This document shows, piece after piece, positions 25,811-35,329 of a stretch of 64,000 bases of DNA. Under the pieces are notes generated by a model. It saw only the letters and a program-made list of their open reading frames with translations. It was not told the origin of the DNA and did no database searches. A program made the translations under genes and the position numbers. Each line of letters starts with the position of its first letter. Position 1 is the stretch's first letter. Where the stretch lies: positions 470,635 to 534,634 of the forward strand of contig NZ_JARKNC010000002.1 of the NCBI RefSeq assembly GCF_029360805.1, read 5' to 3'. The stretch comes from Daejeonella sp. JGW-45 (GTDB taxonomy: Bacteria; Bacteroidota; Bacteroidia; Sphingobacteriales; Sphingobacteriaceae).

Positions 25811-27901
25811 ATGAAAAAACAGATCTTCTTATTTATAGCTATTATTTTTTGCCAGAGTGCTTATTCACAAAATTTTACAATTGAGTCGATATTAGCTTAC
25901 CCCTTCCCTTCTGAACTCACCAGCAGTTCCTCAGGCTCTAAAATTGCCTGGGCCCTGAATGAACAGGGGAAGAGAAATATCTACGTTGCTGAAGCCCCTG
26001 ACTTCACACCCAAAAAAATAACGGCTTATGATAAAGATGATGGCCAGGAGCTTACCAGCGTTTCTATTTCCCCCGATGGCAAATGGGTAGTATATGTACG
26101 CGGCGGAGATCATGGGGGAAGCAATTCGAGTATGCCTGTGAATGCTGCTTTTGATCCGGTAGCTCAGAAAGTTCAAATAATGAGCGTTCCTTTCGAAGGG
26201 GGCAAGACTAATATCCTCGCCGAAGCAGATGATCCTGTCATATCGCCATCGAGCGATCGTGTGATATTTGCCCGGGGCGGCCAGGTTATGAGCACACCGA
26301 TTAATGGGTCTTCTGCTGCCAGGCCGCTTTTTTATGCAAAAGGCTCGACAGGCTCAATCAGCTATTCGCCCGATGGATCGAAGATCGCTTTCGTTTCATC
26401 GCGGGGCGACCACTCTTTTATCGGGATATTTTCGGACGAGAAAACTCCTATAAACTGGATACTGCCATCGTTCTCCAGAGACAGCTCCCCACGTTGGTCG
26501 CCCGATGGCAAAAGCATCGCGTTTGTCAGAACTCCCGGGTGGGGCGGAAAAACAGATTCGATATTTGCCAGAAGACACCAGCCATGGACCATCTGGACAG
26601 CTGATATTATAAGTGGTAAAGGCAACCCTATCTGGAAAGCACCAGAAACCCTGGAAGGTTCATTACCCCAAACTCAGGGCGGCACAAATCTTCATTGGGC
26701 TGCATCAAATAAGATCGTATTTGTTTCTTACCAGGATGGATGGCCTCATCTCTACGCGGTCGACGCGGGAGGTGGCAAGGAATTATTACTGACGCCCGGG
26801 AAATTCATGGTCGAACAGATACGGCTAAGCAAGGACAGAAAGTGGCTGGTATTTGCGGCCAACACGGGAAATGACCCTTCCGACATTGACCGAAGGCATA
26901 TCGCGCGCGTACCCGTAGACCGCGCAGAGATGGAGATCCTGACTCCGGGCAGCGGAATTGAAGCTTACCCGGTAATCACTGGAGATAACTCTACTATTGC
27001 TTTTCTTAGCGCAACAGCTCAGCGACCGCTGCTGCCTGCTGTCAGAAATTTTACCGGGGGACCGGTTAAACTTCTCGGTGAAAAACTGATCCCCGAAAGC
27101 TTCCCGCAATCACAGCTCGTAACTCCGCGTCATGTCACTTTCAAGGCTCCGGACGGACAAATTGTTTATGGACAGCTCTTTGAGCCTAAAAATGCGGGGA
27201 CTGCAAAACGCCCCGCCGTAGTCTATGTCCATGGCGGCCCGCAAAGGCAAATGGTTCTTGGATGGCACTTTATGGATTATTATTCGATCGATTATGGCCT
27301 TAATCAATACCTGGTAAATCTAGGATTCACGGTGCTATCCGTAAATTACCGCTTAGGCATTGGATACGGTTATAAATTTCAAAGAGCCGTAAATGCGGGT
27401 TCGCAAGGGGCGTCAGAATACCAGGATATAAAAGCTGCCGGAGAATGGCTGGCTAAACAGCCTGATATAGATGCAGGTAGAATCGGCATCTATGGTGGCT
27501 CTTACGGAGGATACCTCGTAGCGCTGGCTCTCGGCAAGGATTCCAAGCTGTTTGCTGCAGGGGTTGACATACATGGTGTGAATAACCGCTTTGCCAGCTC
27601 TCCTCAAACGACCCGGGAGCCGGCTCCGGATGCCGATCTCTACGAGAAAGCAGTTAAAAAATCTTCTCCGGTAACCTATCTGGATACGTGGACCTCACCG
27701 ACCCTTATCATTCATGCTGATGATGACAGGAATGTGAATTTTAGCCAGAGTGTGGACCTGGCCAGGCGTTTTGAAGACAAAAAGTTTGAGTTTGAATACC
27801 TGGCTATCCCCGACGACACCCATCACTGGATGAAATACTCAAATGGAGTGAAAGTCAGTGAAGTTACGGCGGAATTTTTGAAGAGGAAACTTATGAAATA
27901 G
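25811..27901 (+). CDS. Secreted S9 family (prolyl oligopeptidase-type) peptidase
   Basis: A 696-residue exported serine peptidase. A signal peptide (MKKQIFLFIAIIFCQSAYSQ) is followed by a beta-propeller made of PD40-type repeats (SISPDGKWVVYVRGG, SYSPDGSKIAFVSSRG, RWSPDGKSIAFVRTPG) and a C-terminal alpha/beta-hydrolase. The triad is visible: S564 in IYGGSYGGYLV, D639 in HADDDRNVN and H671 in DDTHHW. The chosen ATG gives a clean signal peptide; an in-frame extension 48 bases upstream does not. It lies 165 bases beyond the SusD terminator, so it may degrade peptides brought to the cell by that system. Array D begins on the base after the stop. Confidence 0.93.
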   Translation: MKKQIFLFIAIIFCQSAYSQNFTIESILAYPFPSELTSSSSGSKIAWALNEQGKRNIYVAEAPDFTPKKITAYDKDDGQELTSVSISPDGKWVVYVRGGDHGGSNSSMPVNAAFDPVAQKVQIMSVPFEGGKTNILAEADDPVISPSSDRVIFARGGQVMSTPINGSSAARPLFYAKGSTGSISYSPDGSKIAFVSSRGDHSFIGIFSDEKTPINWILPSFSRDSSPRWSPDGKSIAFVRTPGWGGKTDSIFARRHQPWTIWTADIISGKGNPIWKAPETLEGSLPQTQGGTNLHWAASNKIVFVSYQDGWPHLYAVDAGGGKELLLTPGKFMVEQIRLSKDRKWLVFAANTGNDPSDIDRRHIARVPVDRAEMEILTPGSGIEAYPVITGDNSTIAFLSATAQRPLLPAVRNFTGGPVKLLGEKLIPESFPQSQLVTPRHVTFKAPDGQIVYGQLFEPKNAGTAKRPAVVYVHGGPQRQMVLGWHFMDYYSIDYGLNQYLVNLGFTVLSVNYRLGIGYGYKFQRAVNAGSQGASEYQDIKAAGEWLAKQPDIDAGRIGIYGGSYGGYLVALALGKDSKLFAAGVDIHGVNNRFASSPQTTREPAPDADLYEKAVKKSSPVTYLDTWTSPTLIIHADDDRNVNFSQSVDLARRFEDKKFEFEYLAIPDDTHHWMKYSNGVKVSEVTAEFLKRKLMK

Positions 27902-27980
27902 TTGAAAGTGGAAAGTTGAAAGTGGAAAGTGAGGCGAACCTCGATATAACGCTTTCAACTTTCCACTTTCAACTTTCAAC
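27901..27980. repeat. Heptad inverted array D (GTTGAAA family)
   Basis: Left arm (27901-27930): GTTGAAA, GTGGAAA, GTTGAAA, GTGGAAA, GT. Right arm (27952-27980): CTTTCAAC, TTTCCAC, TTTCAAC, TTTCAAC. The arms pair almost completely, with a small GAGG/CCTC hairpin in the loop. It fills the whole space between the convergent peptidase and ispE genes. The same heptad reappears in array H. Confidence 0.88.
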
Positions 27981-27983
27981 TAA

Positions 27984-28787
27984 TTAAACTCCATAAAAAA
28001 CCCTATTCCCAATCTCAAGCTCCGGCAGTTTTAAAGGAGCCTTAAATATCCCATATACCGACGAGCCACTCCCACTCATGGAAGCATAAATTGCTCCCGA
28101 CTCATAGAGCAAGTGCTTTAGATAGCCGATTTCCGGATGCTGACTAATGATACCCTGCTCGAAATCATTGATAACAGAATCTTTCCAAAGCACGGGGTTT
28201 TCTTTAACTAGTTCCTTCAGAGATACCCCGGGTTTTCGGGGTCTTACACCGCCGAACGCCTCAAACGTAGAGATATGTAAATCGGGCATAACCAGTGCGA
28301 TAAAATACTTGCTGAGATCTAATTCAATTTCTTCGAATCTGTCGCCCCTGCCGGATGCAAAAACCGGCTGGTTCTTAATAAAAAAAGCGCAGTCGGCTCC
28401 CAGTGCAGAAGCATAGGTTTCCATTCTTTCCCCGCTCAACCCAAGATTGAACTTTTCATTCAGGAGCTTTATAAGAAAAGATCCATCGGCCGATCCGCCG
28501 CCTATTCCAGCTCCAATTGGTATATTCTTATGCAAATGAATCTTAACGGGAGGAATTTTGAAATCCAGCGAAAGCATTCTGTAAGCTTTCAGGCAAATAT
28601 TTCTATCAGGGTCACCGGGAATGTCAAGCCCTGTAGATTGAAAGCTCAATTCATTTGCTTCAACAACCTCTAGCGCATCTTTAATCCCAATTGGATAAAA
28701 TATAGTCTCCAGATCATGGTAGCCATCCGCTCTTTTACCGACAATATTTAAGCCTATGTTTATCTTAGCATTTGGGAACACGATCAT
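27984..28787 (-). CDS. ispE: 4-diphosphocytidyl-2-C-methyl-D-erythritol kinase
   Basis: A GHMP kinase that phosphorylates CDP-methylerythritol in the MEP pathway to isoprenoids. Motifs: FPNAKINIGLNIVGKRADGY at the N-terminus (substrate Lys and YHDLET), the ATP-binding IPIGAGIGGGSADGSFLIKL (about residues 86-105) and the C-terminal ASMSGSGSSVYGIF. Length 267. I use the ATG giving MIVFPNAKIN; a GTG three codons earlier is less likely. Its presence shows the organism uses the MEP route. Confidence 0.95.
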   Translation of the reverse strand: MIVFPNAKINIGLNIVGKRADGYHDLETIFYPIGIKDALEVVEANELSFQSTGLDIPGDPDRNICLKAYRMLSLDFKIPPVKIHLHKNIPIGAGIGGGSADGSFLIKLLNEKFNLGLSGERMETYASALGADCAFFIKNQPVFASGRGDRFEEIELDLSKYFIALVMPDLHISTFEAFGGVRPRKPGVSLKELVKENPVLWKDSVINDFEQGIISQHPEIGYLKHLLYESGAIYASMSGSGSSVYGIFKAPLKLPELEIGNRVFYGV

Positions 28788-28885
28788 ATTGTACACATCC
28801 GGCTATAGTTTTGAACAATAATAGGATGCCAAAAATACATTTATTTTATTTGCAATGGGAAGAGCGCTTCGCGCTTTGCAAGCGT

Positions 28886-29021
28886 TAAATTAAAACGCAG
28901 AGAGCACAAAGTACACGCTAAGGGCGCAAAGCTTGCATAACCCATAATGAAGGCTTTAGCAAATGTTCGTCACGCTACTTTGCACCCTCTGCGAAAAACT
29001 TTGCTACCTCTGCGGTTAAAA
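28886..29021. repeat. Heptad inverted array E (TTTGCxx-CCTCTGC family)
   Basis: The right arm (28974-29021) reads TTTGCAC, CCTCTGC, GAAAAAC, TTTGCTA, CCTCTGC, GGTTAAA, a 21-base unit made of three heptads. The left arm (28886-28933) is its imperfect complement (TTAAAACGCAGAGAGCACAA and on). About 40 bases separate the arms. It lies between the divergent ispE and thyA genes, so it must flank or carry their promoters. A GCGC-TTC-GCGC mini-hairpin at 28864-28874 precedes it. Confidence 0.8.
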
Positions 29022-29077
29022 TGCAGATGGTACGTAGCAAGACGTTATGTAGTACTAACAACCGATACCACCAGAAT

Positions 29078-29872
29078 ATGAAACAATACCTCGATTTAAT
29101 GCGGCACGTGCTGGAAAACGGCACACAAAAACATGACCGCACCGGTACCGGTACTATCAGCATCTTCGGATACCAGATGCGTTTTGACCTGCAAGAAGGT
29201 TTCCCCATGGTAACTACCAAAAAAGTTCATTTGAGATCGATCATCCATGAGCTTATCTGGTTCTTAAAGGGTGAGACCAACATCAGGTATTTAAAAGATA
29301 ATGGTGTTAGCATTTGGGATGAATGGGCTGACGAAAACGGAGAATTAGGGCCGGTATATGGCTCTCAATGGCGATCATGGCCAACACCTGATGGCGGTCA
29401 TATCGATCAGATCAGCGGAATTATCAGCCAGATCAAAAACAACCCCGATTCCCGGAGGATCATTGTATCAGCATGGAATGTAGCCGAAATTGAAAATATG
29501 GCGCTTCCTCCATGCCATAGCTTTTTTCAGTTCTACGTGGCCGACGGGAAATTGAGCTGCCAGCTTTATCAGCGTAGCGCCGATATCTTTCTGGGTGTAC
29601 CATTCAACATTGCTTCGTATGCACTGCTCACGATGATGGTTGCACAGGTATGCGGCCTTCAGGCCGGCGATTTCGTTCATACTCTTGGTGACGCACATTT
29701 ATACAATAACCATCTGGACCAAACCAAACTGCAGTTAAGCCGCGATCCGCGTCCGCTGCCGCTAATGAAGTTAAATCCTGAGGTAAAAAATATTTTCGAC
29801 TTTAAATTCGAAGACTTCAGTCTTGAAAATTACGACCCTCATCCGCATATTAAAGGAGCTGTTGCAGTATGA
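29078..29872 (+). CDS. thyA: Thymidylate synthase
   Basis: Makes dTMP from dUMP using methylene-tetrahydrofolate. With the ATG at 29078 the protein is 264 residues, the same as E. coli ThyA, and the catalytic cysteine in [12 protein letters not shown] falls at position 146 exactly as there. Other motifs: [49 protein letters not shown] and GDAHLYNNH. An in-frame extension upstream runs into array E and is not credible. The stop overlaps folA by four bases. Confidence 0.97.
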   Translation: MKQYLDLMRHVLENGTQKHDRTGTGTISIFGYQMRFDLQEGFPMVTTKKVHLRSIIHELIWFLKGETNIRYLKDNGVSIWDEWADENGELGPVYGSQWRSWPTPDGGHIDQISGIISQIKNNPDSRRIIVSAWNVAEIENMALPPCHSFFQFYVADGKLSCQLYQRSADIFLGVPFNIASYALLTMMVAQVCGLQAGDFVHTLGDAHLYNNHLDQTKLQLSRDPRPLPLMKLNPEVKNIFDFKFEDFSLENYDPHPHIKGAVAV

Positions 29873-30354
29873 CGATCAGTCTGATAGTAGCCGTTGACGA
29901 AAACAACGGCATTGGAAAGGATAATCAGCTGCCGTGGCACTTACCGGCTGATCTGAAACACTTTAAAACGCTGACAACCGGCCACCCAATTCTTATGGGT
30001 AGAAAAACATTCGAATCGATTGGAAAAGCACTCCCGAACCGGCGAAACATTGTAATAAGCCGGCAGGAAGGGTATACAGCTGAAGGGGCCGATGCTGTAA
30101 GCTCCCTCCAGGAAGCATTCCTGCTTTGTGAGGGCGAAGAAGAGGTTTTTATTATAGGCGGTGCACAGATCTTTGAACATTCACTCAGTCTTGCTGACGT
30201 CATTTACCTTACCGTAATACACCATCGGTTCGATGCTGATACCTTCTTTCCCAAAATAGATAAAAAGGCGTGGAAGGAAGTGGAAAGCTCCAGCCACCAG
30301 CCGGACGAAAAGAATAAATACTCCTACACATTTATCAAATACAGTAAAGCCTGA
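29869..30354 (+). CDS. folA: Dihydrofolate reductase
   Basis: Regenerates tetrahydrofolate from the dihydrofolate released by ThyA, using NADPH. The 161-residue protein shows [34 protein letters not shown] with the catalytic acidic residue, [20 protein letters not shown] and [12 protein letters not shown]. Its ATG overlaps the thyA stop (ATGA), giving coupled translation of two enzymes of one cycle. Confidence 0.97.
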   Translation: MTISLIVAVDENNGIGKDNQLPWHLPADLKHFKTLTTGHPILMGRKTFESIGKALPNRRNIVISRQEGYTAEGADAVSSLQEAFLLCEGEEEVFIIGGAQIFEHSLSLADVIYLTVIHHRFDADTFFPKIDKKAWKEVESSSHQPDEKNKYSYTFIKYSKA

Positions 30355-30405
30355 AACAATGCAGATATTTCTGCTTTAAAGAATTTTTAAAAACAAAAAT
30401 TTAAT

Positions 30406-30413
30406 TAGCTTTG
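30406..30413 (+). promoter_or_regulatory. -7 element of the secDF promoter
   Basis: TAGCTTTG matches the TAnnTTTG consensus exactly, 51 bases before the secDF start. No TTG is seen at the -33 spacing. Confidence 0.45.
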
Positions 30414-30464
30414 CCGTCTTAACCAAAACAGGCTTAAATAAATATAGTATACAATTAAAACAAA

Positions 30465-33431
30465 ATGCAAGGTAAAGGACTAGTTAAATTCGCCGCAATA
30501 GCATTAACGCTTGCGTGTTTATATTCACTCTCATTTACGTGGATAGCGAATAAAGTTGAAAAGGATGCGCAAGAGTTTGCGAAAGGTGATCCCTCAAAAG
30601 AAAAATCTTATCTCGATTCTGTCGCTTCACTACCTGTATTCAGCAGCCTGAGTTATATCACCTACGAATACGCCAAACAACGTGAAATACCTCTCGGACT
30701 CGACCTGAAAGGTGGAATGAATGTGACCATGGAAATTGCGCTTAGCGACATGGTGCGTAACCTGGCTAACAACAATCCGGACGCTAACTTTAATGCAGCT
30801 ATCCGGAATGCCGAAGCGGCTGTTGCCGGTGGAGAAAACGATTTTATCGTTGCTTTCGGAAAGGAATATGAGAAGCTGAACCCAAACAGCAGGCTTGCTC
30901 CTTTATTCGCCACTAAGGAAAATTCTGGCAGTATCAAGGTTGATGCTAGTAACCAGGAGGTAATTAACTTCCTTAAAAAATCGGCCGACGGCGCTATTGA
31001 CCTATCATTTAATATCCTTCGTACCCGTATTGATAAATTTGGAGTTACGTCTCCGAACATTCAAAAACAACAAGGTACCAACCGAATCCTTATTGAGCTT
31101 CCGGGTGTTGATGACCAGGAACGTGTACGTAAGCTGTTACAGGGCTCGGCTAAACTGGAATTCTGGGAAACTTACGACAACACGGAGGTTTTTGCATTGC
31201 TTCAAAATGTGAACGGTATTTTAGCTTCAACTGTTAAAACTACCGATACTATCGCTAAAACATCAGCAGTAGCGGATACTGCAAAGAGTAAGCTTGCTGC
31301 GTTAGGCAAAGCAGATACTACCGGAAAAATAGACAGCGCAGCTGCATTAAATAAAATTCAGGCTGAACAGGCCCGGCAAAATCCACTATTTGCCATTTTA
31401 AACCCGGCAACATTCCAGGGGCAGGACGGTCAAACAGGTTTACGTCCAGGCCCGGTTGTAGGTTATGCTGCGCTAAAAGATACTGCAAAGGTAAACGCTT
31501 ATCTTTCTTCTCCACAGGCCAAAGCTGTAATCCCATCGACCATCAGGTTATTCTGGGGAGTTAAGCCGGTAACGCCGGAAAGTAAAGTATTCGAATTATA
31601 TGCTTTAAAAGCAAGCAACCTTGCTGGCGGCCCTGCTTTGGAAGGAGATGTAATCTCTGATGCACGTTCTGATTATGACCAGAGGGGAAATCCTGAGGTG
31701 GTTATGGTTATGAACGCAGATGGCGCCCGTGCCTGGAGAACACTAACAGCAAATGCGTCGGCTGATCCGAATAATAAAAAGAGTGTTGCCATAGTGCTTG
31801 ATAATCTTGTTTATTCAGCTCCAACAGTACAGGGTGAAATTCCAAATGGCATTTCTTCGATCAGTGGGAATTTTAAGATAGAAGACACCCAGGATCTTGC
31901 AAATGTTCTTAAAGCAGGAAGGCTTCCCGCCCCGGCGCGGATCGTAAGTGAATATGTAGTCGGCCCTTCACTGGGTGCCGATTCTATTTCGGCGGGACTA
32001 ATATCTACCATCGCAGGTGTTATTGTGATCCTGCTATTTATGGCTATGTATTACAGCACTGCCGGTCTCGTAGCAAACATTGCATTATTAGTCAACCTGT
32101 TCTTCCTGATGGGTGTACTCGCTTCACTCGGCGCGGTATTAACACTGCCGGGAATCGCTGGTATAGTTCTTTCGCTGGGTATGTCTGTAGATGCCAATGT
32201 GCTTATCTATGAACGGATCCGGGAAGAACTTAACGATGGTAAATCGATCAGGCTTGCAATAGCTGAAGGTTTTAGCAAAGCAATGCCTTCTATTCTTGAT
32301 TCGAATATTACCACTTTCCTCACAGGTGTAATTCTTTATGTCTTCGGTCAGGGGCCAATTGTAGGTTTTGCTACAACATTAATGATTGGTATCATAACCT
32401 CATTATTTGCGGCCATCTTTATTTCAAGACTGGTATTTGAATGGCTGCTTGAAAAGAAAAAGTCAATTAATTTCTCAATAAAAGCAACTCAAAACCTGTT
32501 TAAAGATTCAAAGTTTGATTTTATCTCAGGCCGTAGAAAATTCTATATCCTTTCCTCTGCCATCATCGTTGCAGGTATAATATCTGCTTTCACTCAGGGA
32601 TTCAGCCTTGGGGTTGATTTCTCTGGCGGACGATCTTATTTTATCTCGTTCGATAAGCCAGTTGATGTCGAAGACGTACGTGAAACCCTGACCAATACTT
32701 TCGAAGCTCCCGTAGAAGTAAAAACCTTCGGCTCGTCTAATCAGGTTAAAATAACAACTGCATATCTGATAAATGAAAATACAGATGCTGCAGATGAAAA
32801 GGTTAATATTAAACTTTCGGAGGGCCTGAAGAAAATCAGCCCGGTTTATGAGATCAAAGACTCTCAGAAAGTCGGACCAACAATGGCAGATGATATTAAG
32901 ACTTCGGCAATATATGCTGTCGGATTCTCTATCCTGGTCATATTCCTCTATATCCTCATCCGATTCAAAAGAATGGCATTTGGCTTTGCGGCAATCCTGG
33001 CCCTGGTGCATGATGTGCTTGTGCTGCTCGCAATATTTACCATCTTTAACGGATGGCTTCCATTCTCACTGGATATTGATCAGGCTTTCGTAGCCGCGAT
33101 TTTAACTGTAATGGGTTACTCTATTAACGATACAGTAGTGGTATTTGACCGCGTCCGTGAATACATCGGACAACATCATTCAAAAGATGAGAATCTGCCT
33201 ACAGTAATTAATAATGCGTTAAACAGTACCCTAAGCCGGACGGTGATCACTGGTATATGTACCATGGCAGTGCTGGTAATCATCTTCATTTTTGGCGGCG
33301 AGATCCTGAGAGGGTTCTCCTTTGCCATGCTGATCGGCGTTATATTCGGTACTTACTCCTCCCTGTTCGTAGCCACTCCATTTGTGGTTGAGTTTATCAA
33401 GGAAAAAGGAGATGATGTGAAAAAAGCATAG
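30465..33431 (+). CDS. secDF: Protein translocase subunit SecDF (fused)
   Basis: A 988-residue fusion of SecD and SecF that uses the proton gradient to drive late steps of Sec export. The SecD half has an N-terminal helix, GLDLKGGMNVTMEI, FNILRTRIDKFGV, the periplasmic head with a low-complexity Ala/Lys/Thr-rich insert (about 255-310) and the helix block around GMSVDANVLIYERIREEL. The SecF half begins about residue 680 with a new membrane helix, has GVDFSGGRSYFISF, and ends with GYSINDTVVVFDRVRE and helices. Fusion is standard for Bacteroidota. It has its own promoter and terminator. Confidence 0.96.
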   Translation: MQGKGLVKFAAIALTLACLYSLSFTWIANKVEKDAQEFAKGDPSKEKSYLDSVASLPVFSSLSYITYEYAKQREIPLGLDLKGGMNVTMEIALSDMVRNLANNNPDANFNAAIRNAEAAVAGGENDFIVAFGKEYEKLNPNSRLAPLFATKENSGSIKVDASNQEVINFLKKSADGAIDLSFNILRTRIDKFGVTSPNIQKQQGTNRILIELPGVDDQERVRKLLQGSAKLEFWETYDNTEVFALLQNVNGILASTVKTTDTIAKTSAVADTAKSKLAALGKADTTGKIDSAAALNKIQAEQARQNPLFAILNPATFQGQDGQTGLRPGPVVGYAALKDTAKVNAYLSSPQAKAVIPSTIRLFWGVKPVTPESKVFELYALKASNLAGGPALEGDVISDARSDYDQRGNPEVVMVMNADGARAWRTLTANASADPNNKKSVAIVLDNLVYSAPTVQGEIPNGISSISGNFKIEDTQDLANVLKAGRLPAPARIVSEYVVGPSLGADSISAGLISTIAGVIVILLFMAMYYSTAGLVANIALLVNLFFLMGVLASLGAVLTLPGIAGIVLSLGMSVDANVLIYERIREELNDGKSIRLAIAEGFSKAMPSILDSNITTFLTGVILYVFGQGPIVGFATTLMIGIITSLFAAIFISRLVFEWLLEKKKSINFSIKATQNLFKDSKFDFISGRRKFYILSSAIIVAGIISAFTQGFSLGVDFSGGRSYFISFDKPVDVEDVRETLTNTFEAPVEVKTFGSSNQVKITTAYLINENTDAADEKVNIKLSEGLKKISPVYEIKDSQKVGPTMADDIKTSAIYAVGFSILVIFLYILIRFKRMAFGFAAILALVHDVLVLLAIFTIFNGWLPFSLDIDQAFVAAILTVMGYSINDTVVVFDRVREYIGQHHSKDENLPTVINNALNSTLSRTVITGICTMAVLVIIFIFGGEILRGFSFAMLIGVIFGTYSSLFVATPFVVEFIKEKGDDVKKA

Positions 33432-33455
33432 CGTTTTTTTAAACGAACTTTGGAG

Positions 33456-33481
33456 AGTCCCGCTTTGCGGGACTTTTTTTG
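33456..33481 (+). terminator. Rho-independent terminator after secDF
   Basis: AGTCCCGC / GCGGGACT (33456-33463, 33467-33474) with a TTT loop and seven following T bases. Confidence 0.92.
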
Positions 33482-33529
33482 TTTATTACATTTTATATCC
33501 GGATATTTGTTGTCATACTAACAATATGT

Positions 33530-33964
33530 ATGGCAAAAGAATTATTCAGTACTTATTCATATCTCCTTGACAGGACGGCGCGGAAAGTAAAACAATACGC
33601 GCAGCGACGGTTTAATAACGAACAGTATGATATAACCGTTGACCAATGGATAATTATAAAACACCTGAACCAGAGCAATGATTTAAATCAGACCCAACTG
33701 GCTGAGATAACTGGTAAGGATACCCCTACCCTCACCAGGATCATAGATCTGCTCTGCAAAAAAGGCCTGACGGAACGTAGGATCCACCCGACAGACCGGC
33801 GATGTTTTACGGTCCATTTGACGGAGCAGGGACAACAAACTGTTTTGAAATGGACCCCAAAGATGGCCGAAATACGCATGAAAGCGTGGGAGAATCTTAC
33901 CGAAGACGATTACATCAATCTAAAAAGGATTCTCGATACAATTTATAACAACCTGGATGACTAA
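33530..33964 (+). CDS. MarR family transcriptional regulator
   Basis: A 144-residue winged-helix regulator. The DNA-binding part runs LNQTQLAEITGKDTPTLTRI (recognition helix) to the wing with HPTDRRCFTVHLTEQG (about 60-105); dimerisation helices lie at both ends. I start at MAKELFSTYSYLL because the longer frame begins inside the secDF terminator T-run. It is 36 bases upstream of the reductase gene and could control the redox group that follows; a short inverted repeat sits between them. Confidence 0.88.
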   Translation: MAKELFSTYSYLLDRTARKVKQYAQRRFNNEQYDITVDQWIIIKHLNQSNDLNQTQLAEITGKDTPTLTRIIDLLCKKGLTERRIHPTDRRCFTVHLTEQGQQTVLKWTPKMAEIRMKAWENLTEDDYINLKRILDTIYNNLDD

Positions 33965-33965
33965 A

Positions 33966-33985
33966 ATCGAGTCTGGATACTCGAT
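33966..33985. promoter_or_regulatory. Inverted repeat between marR-type gene and reductase gene
   Basis: ATCGAGT (33966-33972) and ACTCGAT (33979-33985) are perfect 7-base arms around CTGGAT. Possible operator of the MarR-like protein, or a short relic of a heptad array (CTGGATA, CTCGATA, TTAATAC follow in 7-base steps). Confidence 0.4.
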
Positions 33986-34000
33986 ATTAATACGATAACA

Positions 34001-35005
34001 ATGACAACAACAGATATATGCATAATTGGAGCCGGCCCGGTCGGCTTATTTTCAGTATTCGAAGCCGGTCTTTTGAAAATGAGGTGTCACCTTGTTGATA
34101 CCCTGCCACAGGTTGGCGGACAGCTTTCTGAGATCTACCCTCATAAACCGATCTACGACATCCCCGGATACCCTGATATTAAAGCCCAGGAACTCGTTGA
34201 CCGGCTAATGGAGCAAATAGCACCATTCGAGCCGGGATTCACGCTTGGTGAACGGGTGGAGACTCTGGTAAGGCAGGATGATGGCTCGTACCAGGTCGGC
34301 ACCAGCGACGGCACACTGATACAGGCAAAAGTAATAGTCATTGCCGGAGGTCTGGGATGTTTTGAACCCCGCAAGCCAGAAATAGAAGGCCTGACAGACT
34401 TTGAAGGCAAGGGCGTTGAATACATGGTTAAGAACCCGGAACACTTCAGAGATAAAAAAGTCACTCTCGCGGGCGGCGGCGATTCTGCCCTCGATTGGAC
34501 TATATTCCTGGCAGACATTGCTGAACGTGTGACACTAATTCATCGTGGAGACACCTTTCGTGGTGCGCCCGACTCAGCAGAAAAAGTTCATGAATTAGCC
34601 AGCACAGGTAAGATTGATCTTGTGCTCCAGTCGAACCTTCTGAGTGTCTCAGGCAATGGACAGCTCAAAGAAGTTAGTTATGTCGGACGTGATAAGGTTA
34701 ATGTTTCCCTGGAAACAGATTACCTGATCCCCCTTTTTGGTTTAAGCCCTAAGTTGGGCCCGATTGGCGGATGGGGGTTAAATATAGATAAATCGGCTAT
34801 TGAAGTGGATACCTTTGATTATTCGACAAATATAGAACGTATTTATGCCATTGGAGACATAAACACTTATCCCGGCAAGCTAAAGCTAATACTTTGCGGG
34901 TTTCACGAAGCAGCCCTGATGGTACAAAGCGCTTTTAAGTATGTTTATCCTGATCAAAAATTAAGTTTTAAGTATACTACTGTATACGGCGTAAATACCT
35001 TCTAA
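34001..35005 (+). CDS. Ferredoxin--NADP+ reductase, thioredoxin-reductase-like type
   Basis: A 334-residue FAD/NADPH flavoprotein of the YumC (TrxR-like FNR) family, moving electrons between NADPH and ferredoxin. The FAD site is ICIIGAGPVGLFSVFEAG (about 6-23), the NADPH site VTLAGGGDSALDWTIFLA, and the C-terminal FAD contact AIGDINTYPGKLKLILCG. The redox CxxC of true thioredoxin reductases is absent, which supports the FNR call. The ferredoxin gene starts on the base after its stop, so the two are partners. Confidence 0.92.
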   Translation: MTTTDICIIGAGPVGLFSVFEAGLLKMRCHLVDTLPQVGGQLSEIYPHKPIYDIPGYPDIKAQELVDRLMEQIAPFEPGFTLGERVETLVRQDDGSYQVGTSDGTLIQAKVIVIAGGLGCFEPRKPEIEGLTDFEGKGVEYMVKNPEHFRDKKVTLAGGGDSALDWTIFLADIAERVTLIHRGDTFRGAPDSAEKVHELASTGKIDLVLQSNLLSVSGNGQLKEVSYVGRDKVNVSLETDYLIPLFGLSPKLGPIGGWGLNIDKSAIEVDTFDYSTNIERIYAIGDINTYPGKLKLILCGFHEAALMVQSAFKYVYPDQKLSFKYTTVYGVNTF

Positions 35006-35326
35006 ATGATCAACATAATAATTGAAGACCGGGACGGTCAACAGCAGCCTGTTGAGATCCCTGAGGAAATAAGCTTAAGTTTGATGGAAGTGCTAAAAGC
35101 ATCCGAATATAATATCCTGGCTACTTGTGGAGGCATGGCATTATGTGCAACCTGTCACGTCCAGGTATTAGAGGGATTAGAGCTTTTGCCAGCACCGGGT
35201 AATGAAGAAATGGATATGCTTGATACCCTGCCTGATGCAGGGTTCGACAGCAGGCTTGCCTGCCAGATCAGGATCAATGACAACCTTAACGGGATGGTCT
35301 TCCGGATAAGGGGAGATGAACAATAA
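35006..35326 (+). CDS. [2Fe-2S] ferredoxin, adrenodoxin type
   Basis: A 106-residue electron carrier. The four cluster cysteines are C41, C47, C50 (TCGGMALCATCHV, spacing C-x5-C-x2-C) and C86 (RLACQIRI), the adrenodoxin/Fdx spacing rather than the plant type. It abuts the reductase gene and is likely reduced by it. Its own electron acceptor is unknown. Confidence 0.94.
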   Translation: MINIIIEDRDGQQQPVEIPEEISLSLMEVLKASEYNILATCGGMALCATCHVQVLEGLELLPAPGNEEMDMLDTLPDAGFDSRLACQIRINDNLNGMVFRIRGDEQ

Positions 35327-35329
35327 ACG

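Noticed and set aside
20639-27901. A full polysaccharide utilisation locus around SusC/SusD
   Set aside because: There is no glycoside hydrolase, lyase, FecI/FecR pair or hybrid two-component regulator; only an S9 peptidase follows.
33479-33529. Longer N-terminus of the first MarR regulator
   Set aside because: It would begin within the T-run of the secDF terminator; the ATG at 33530 fits the family start.
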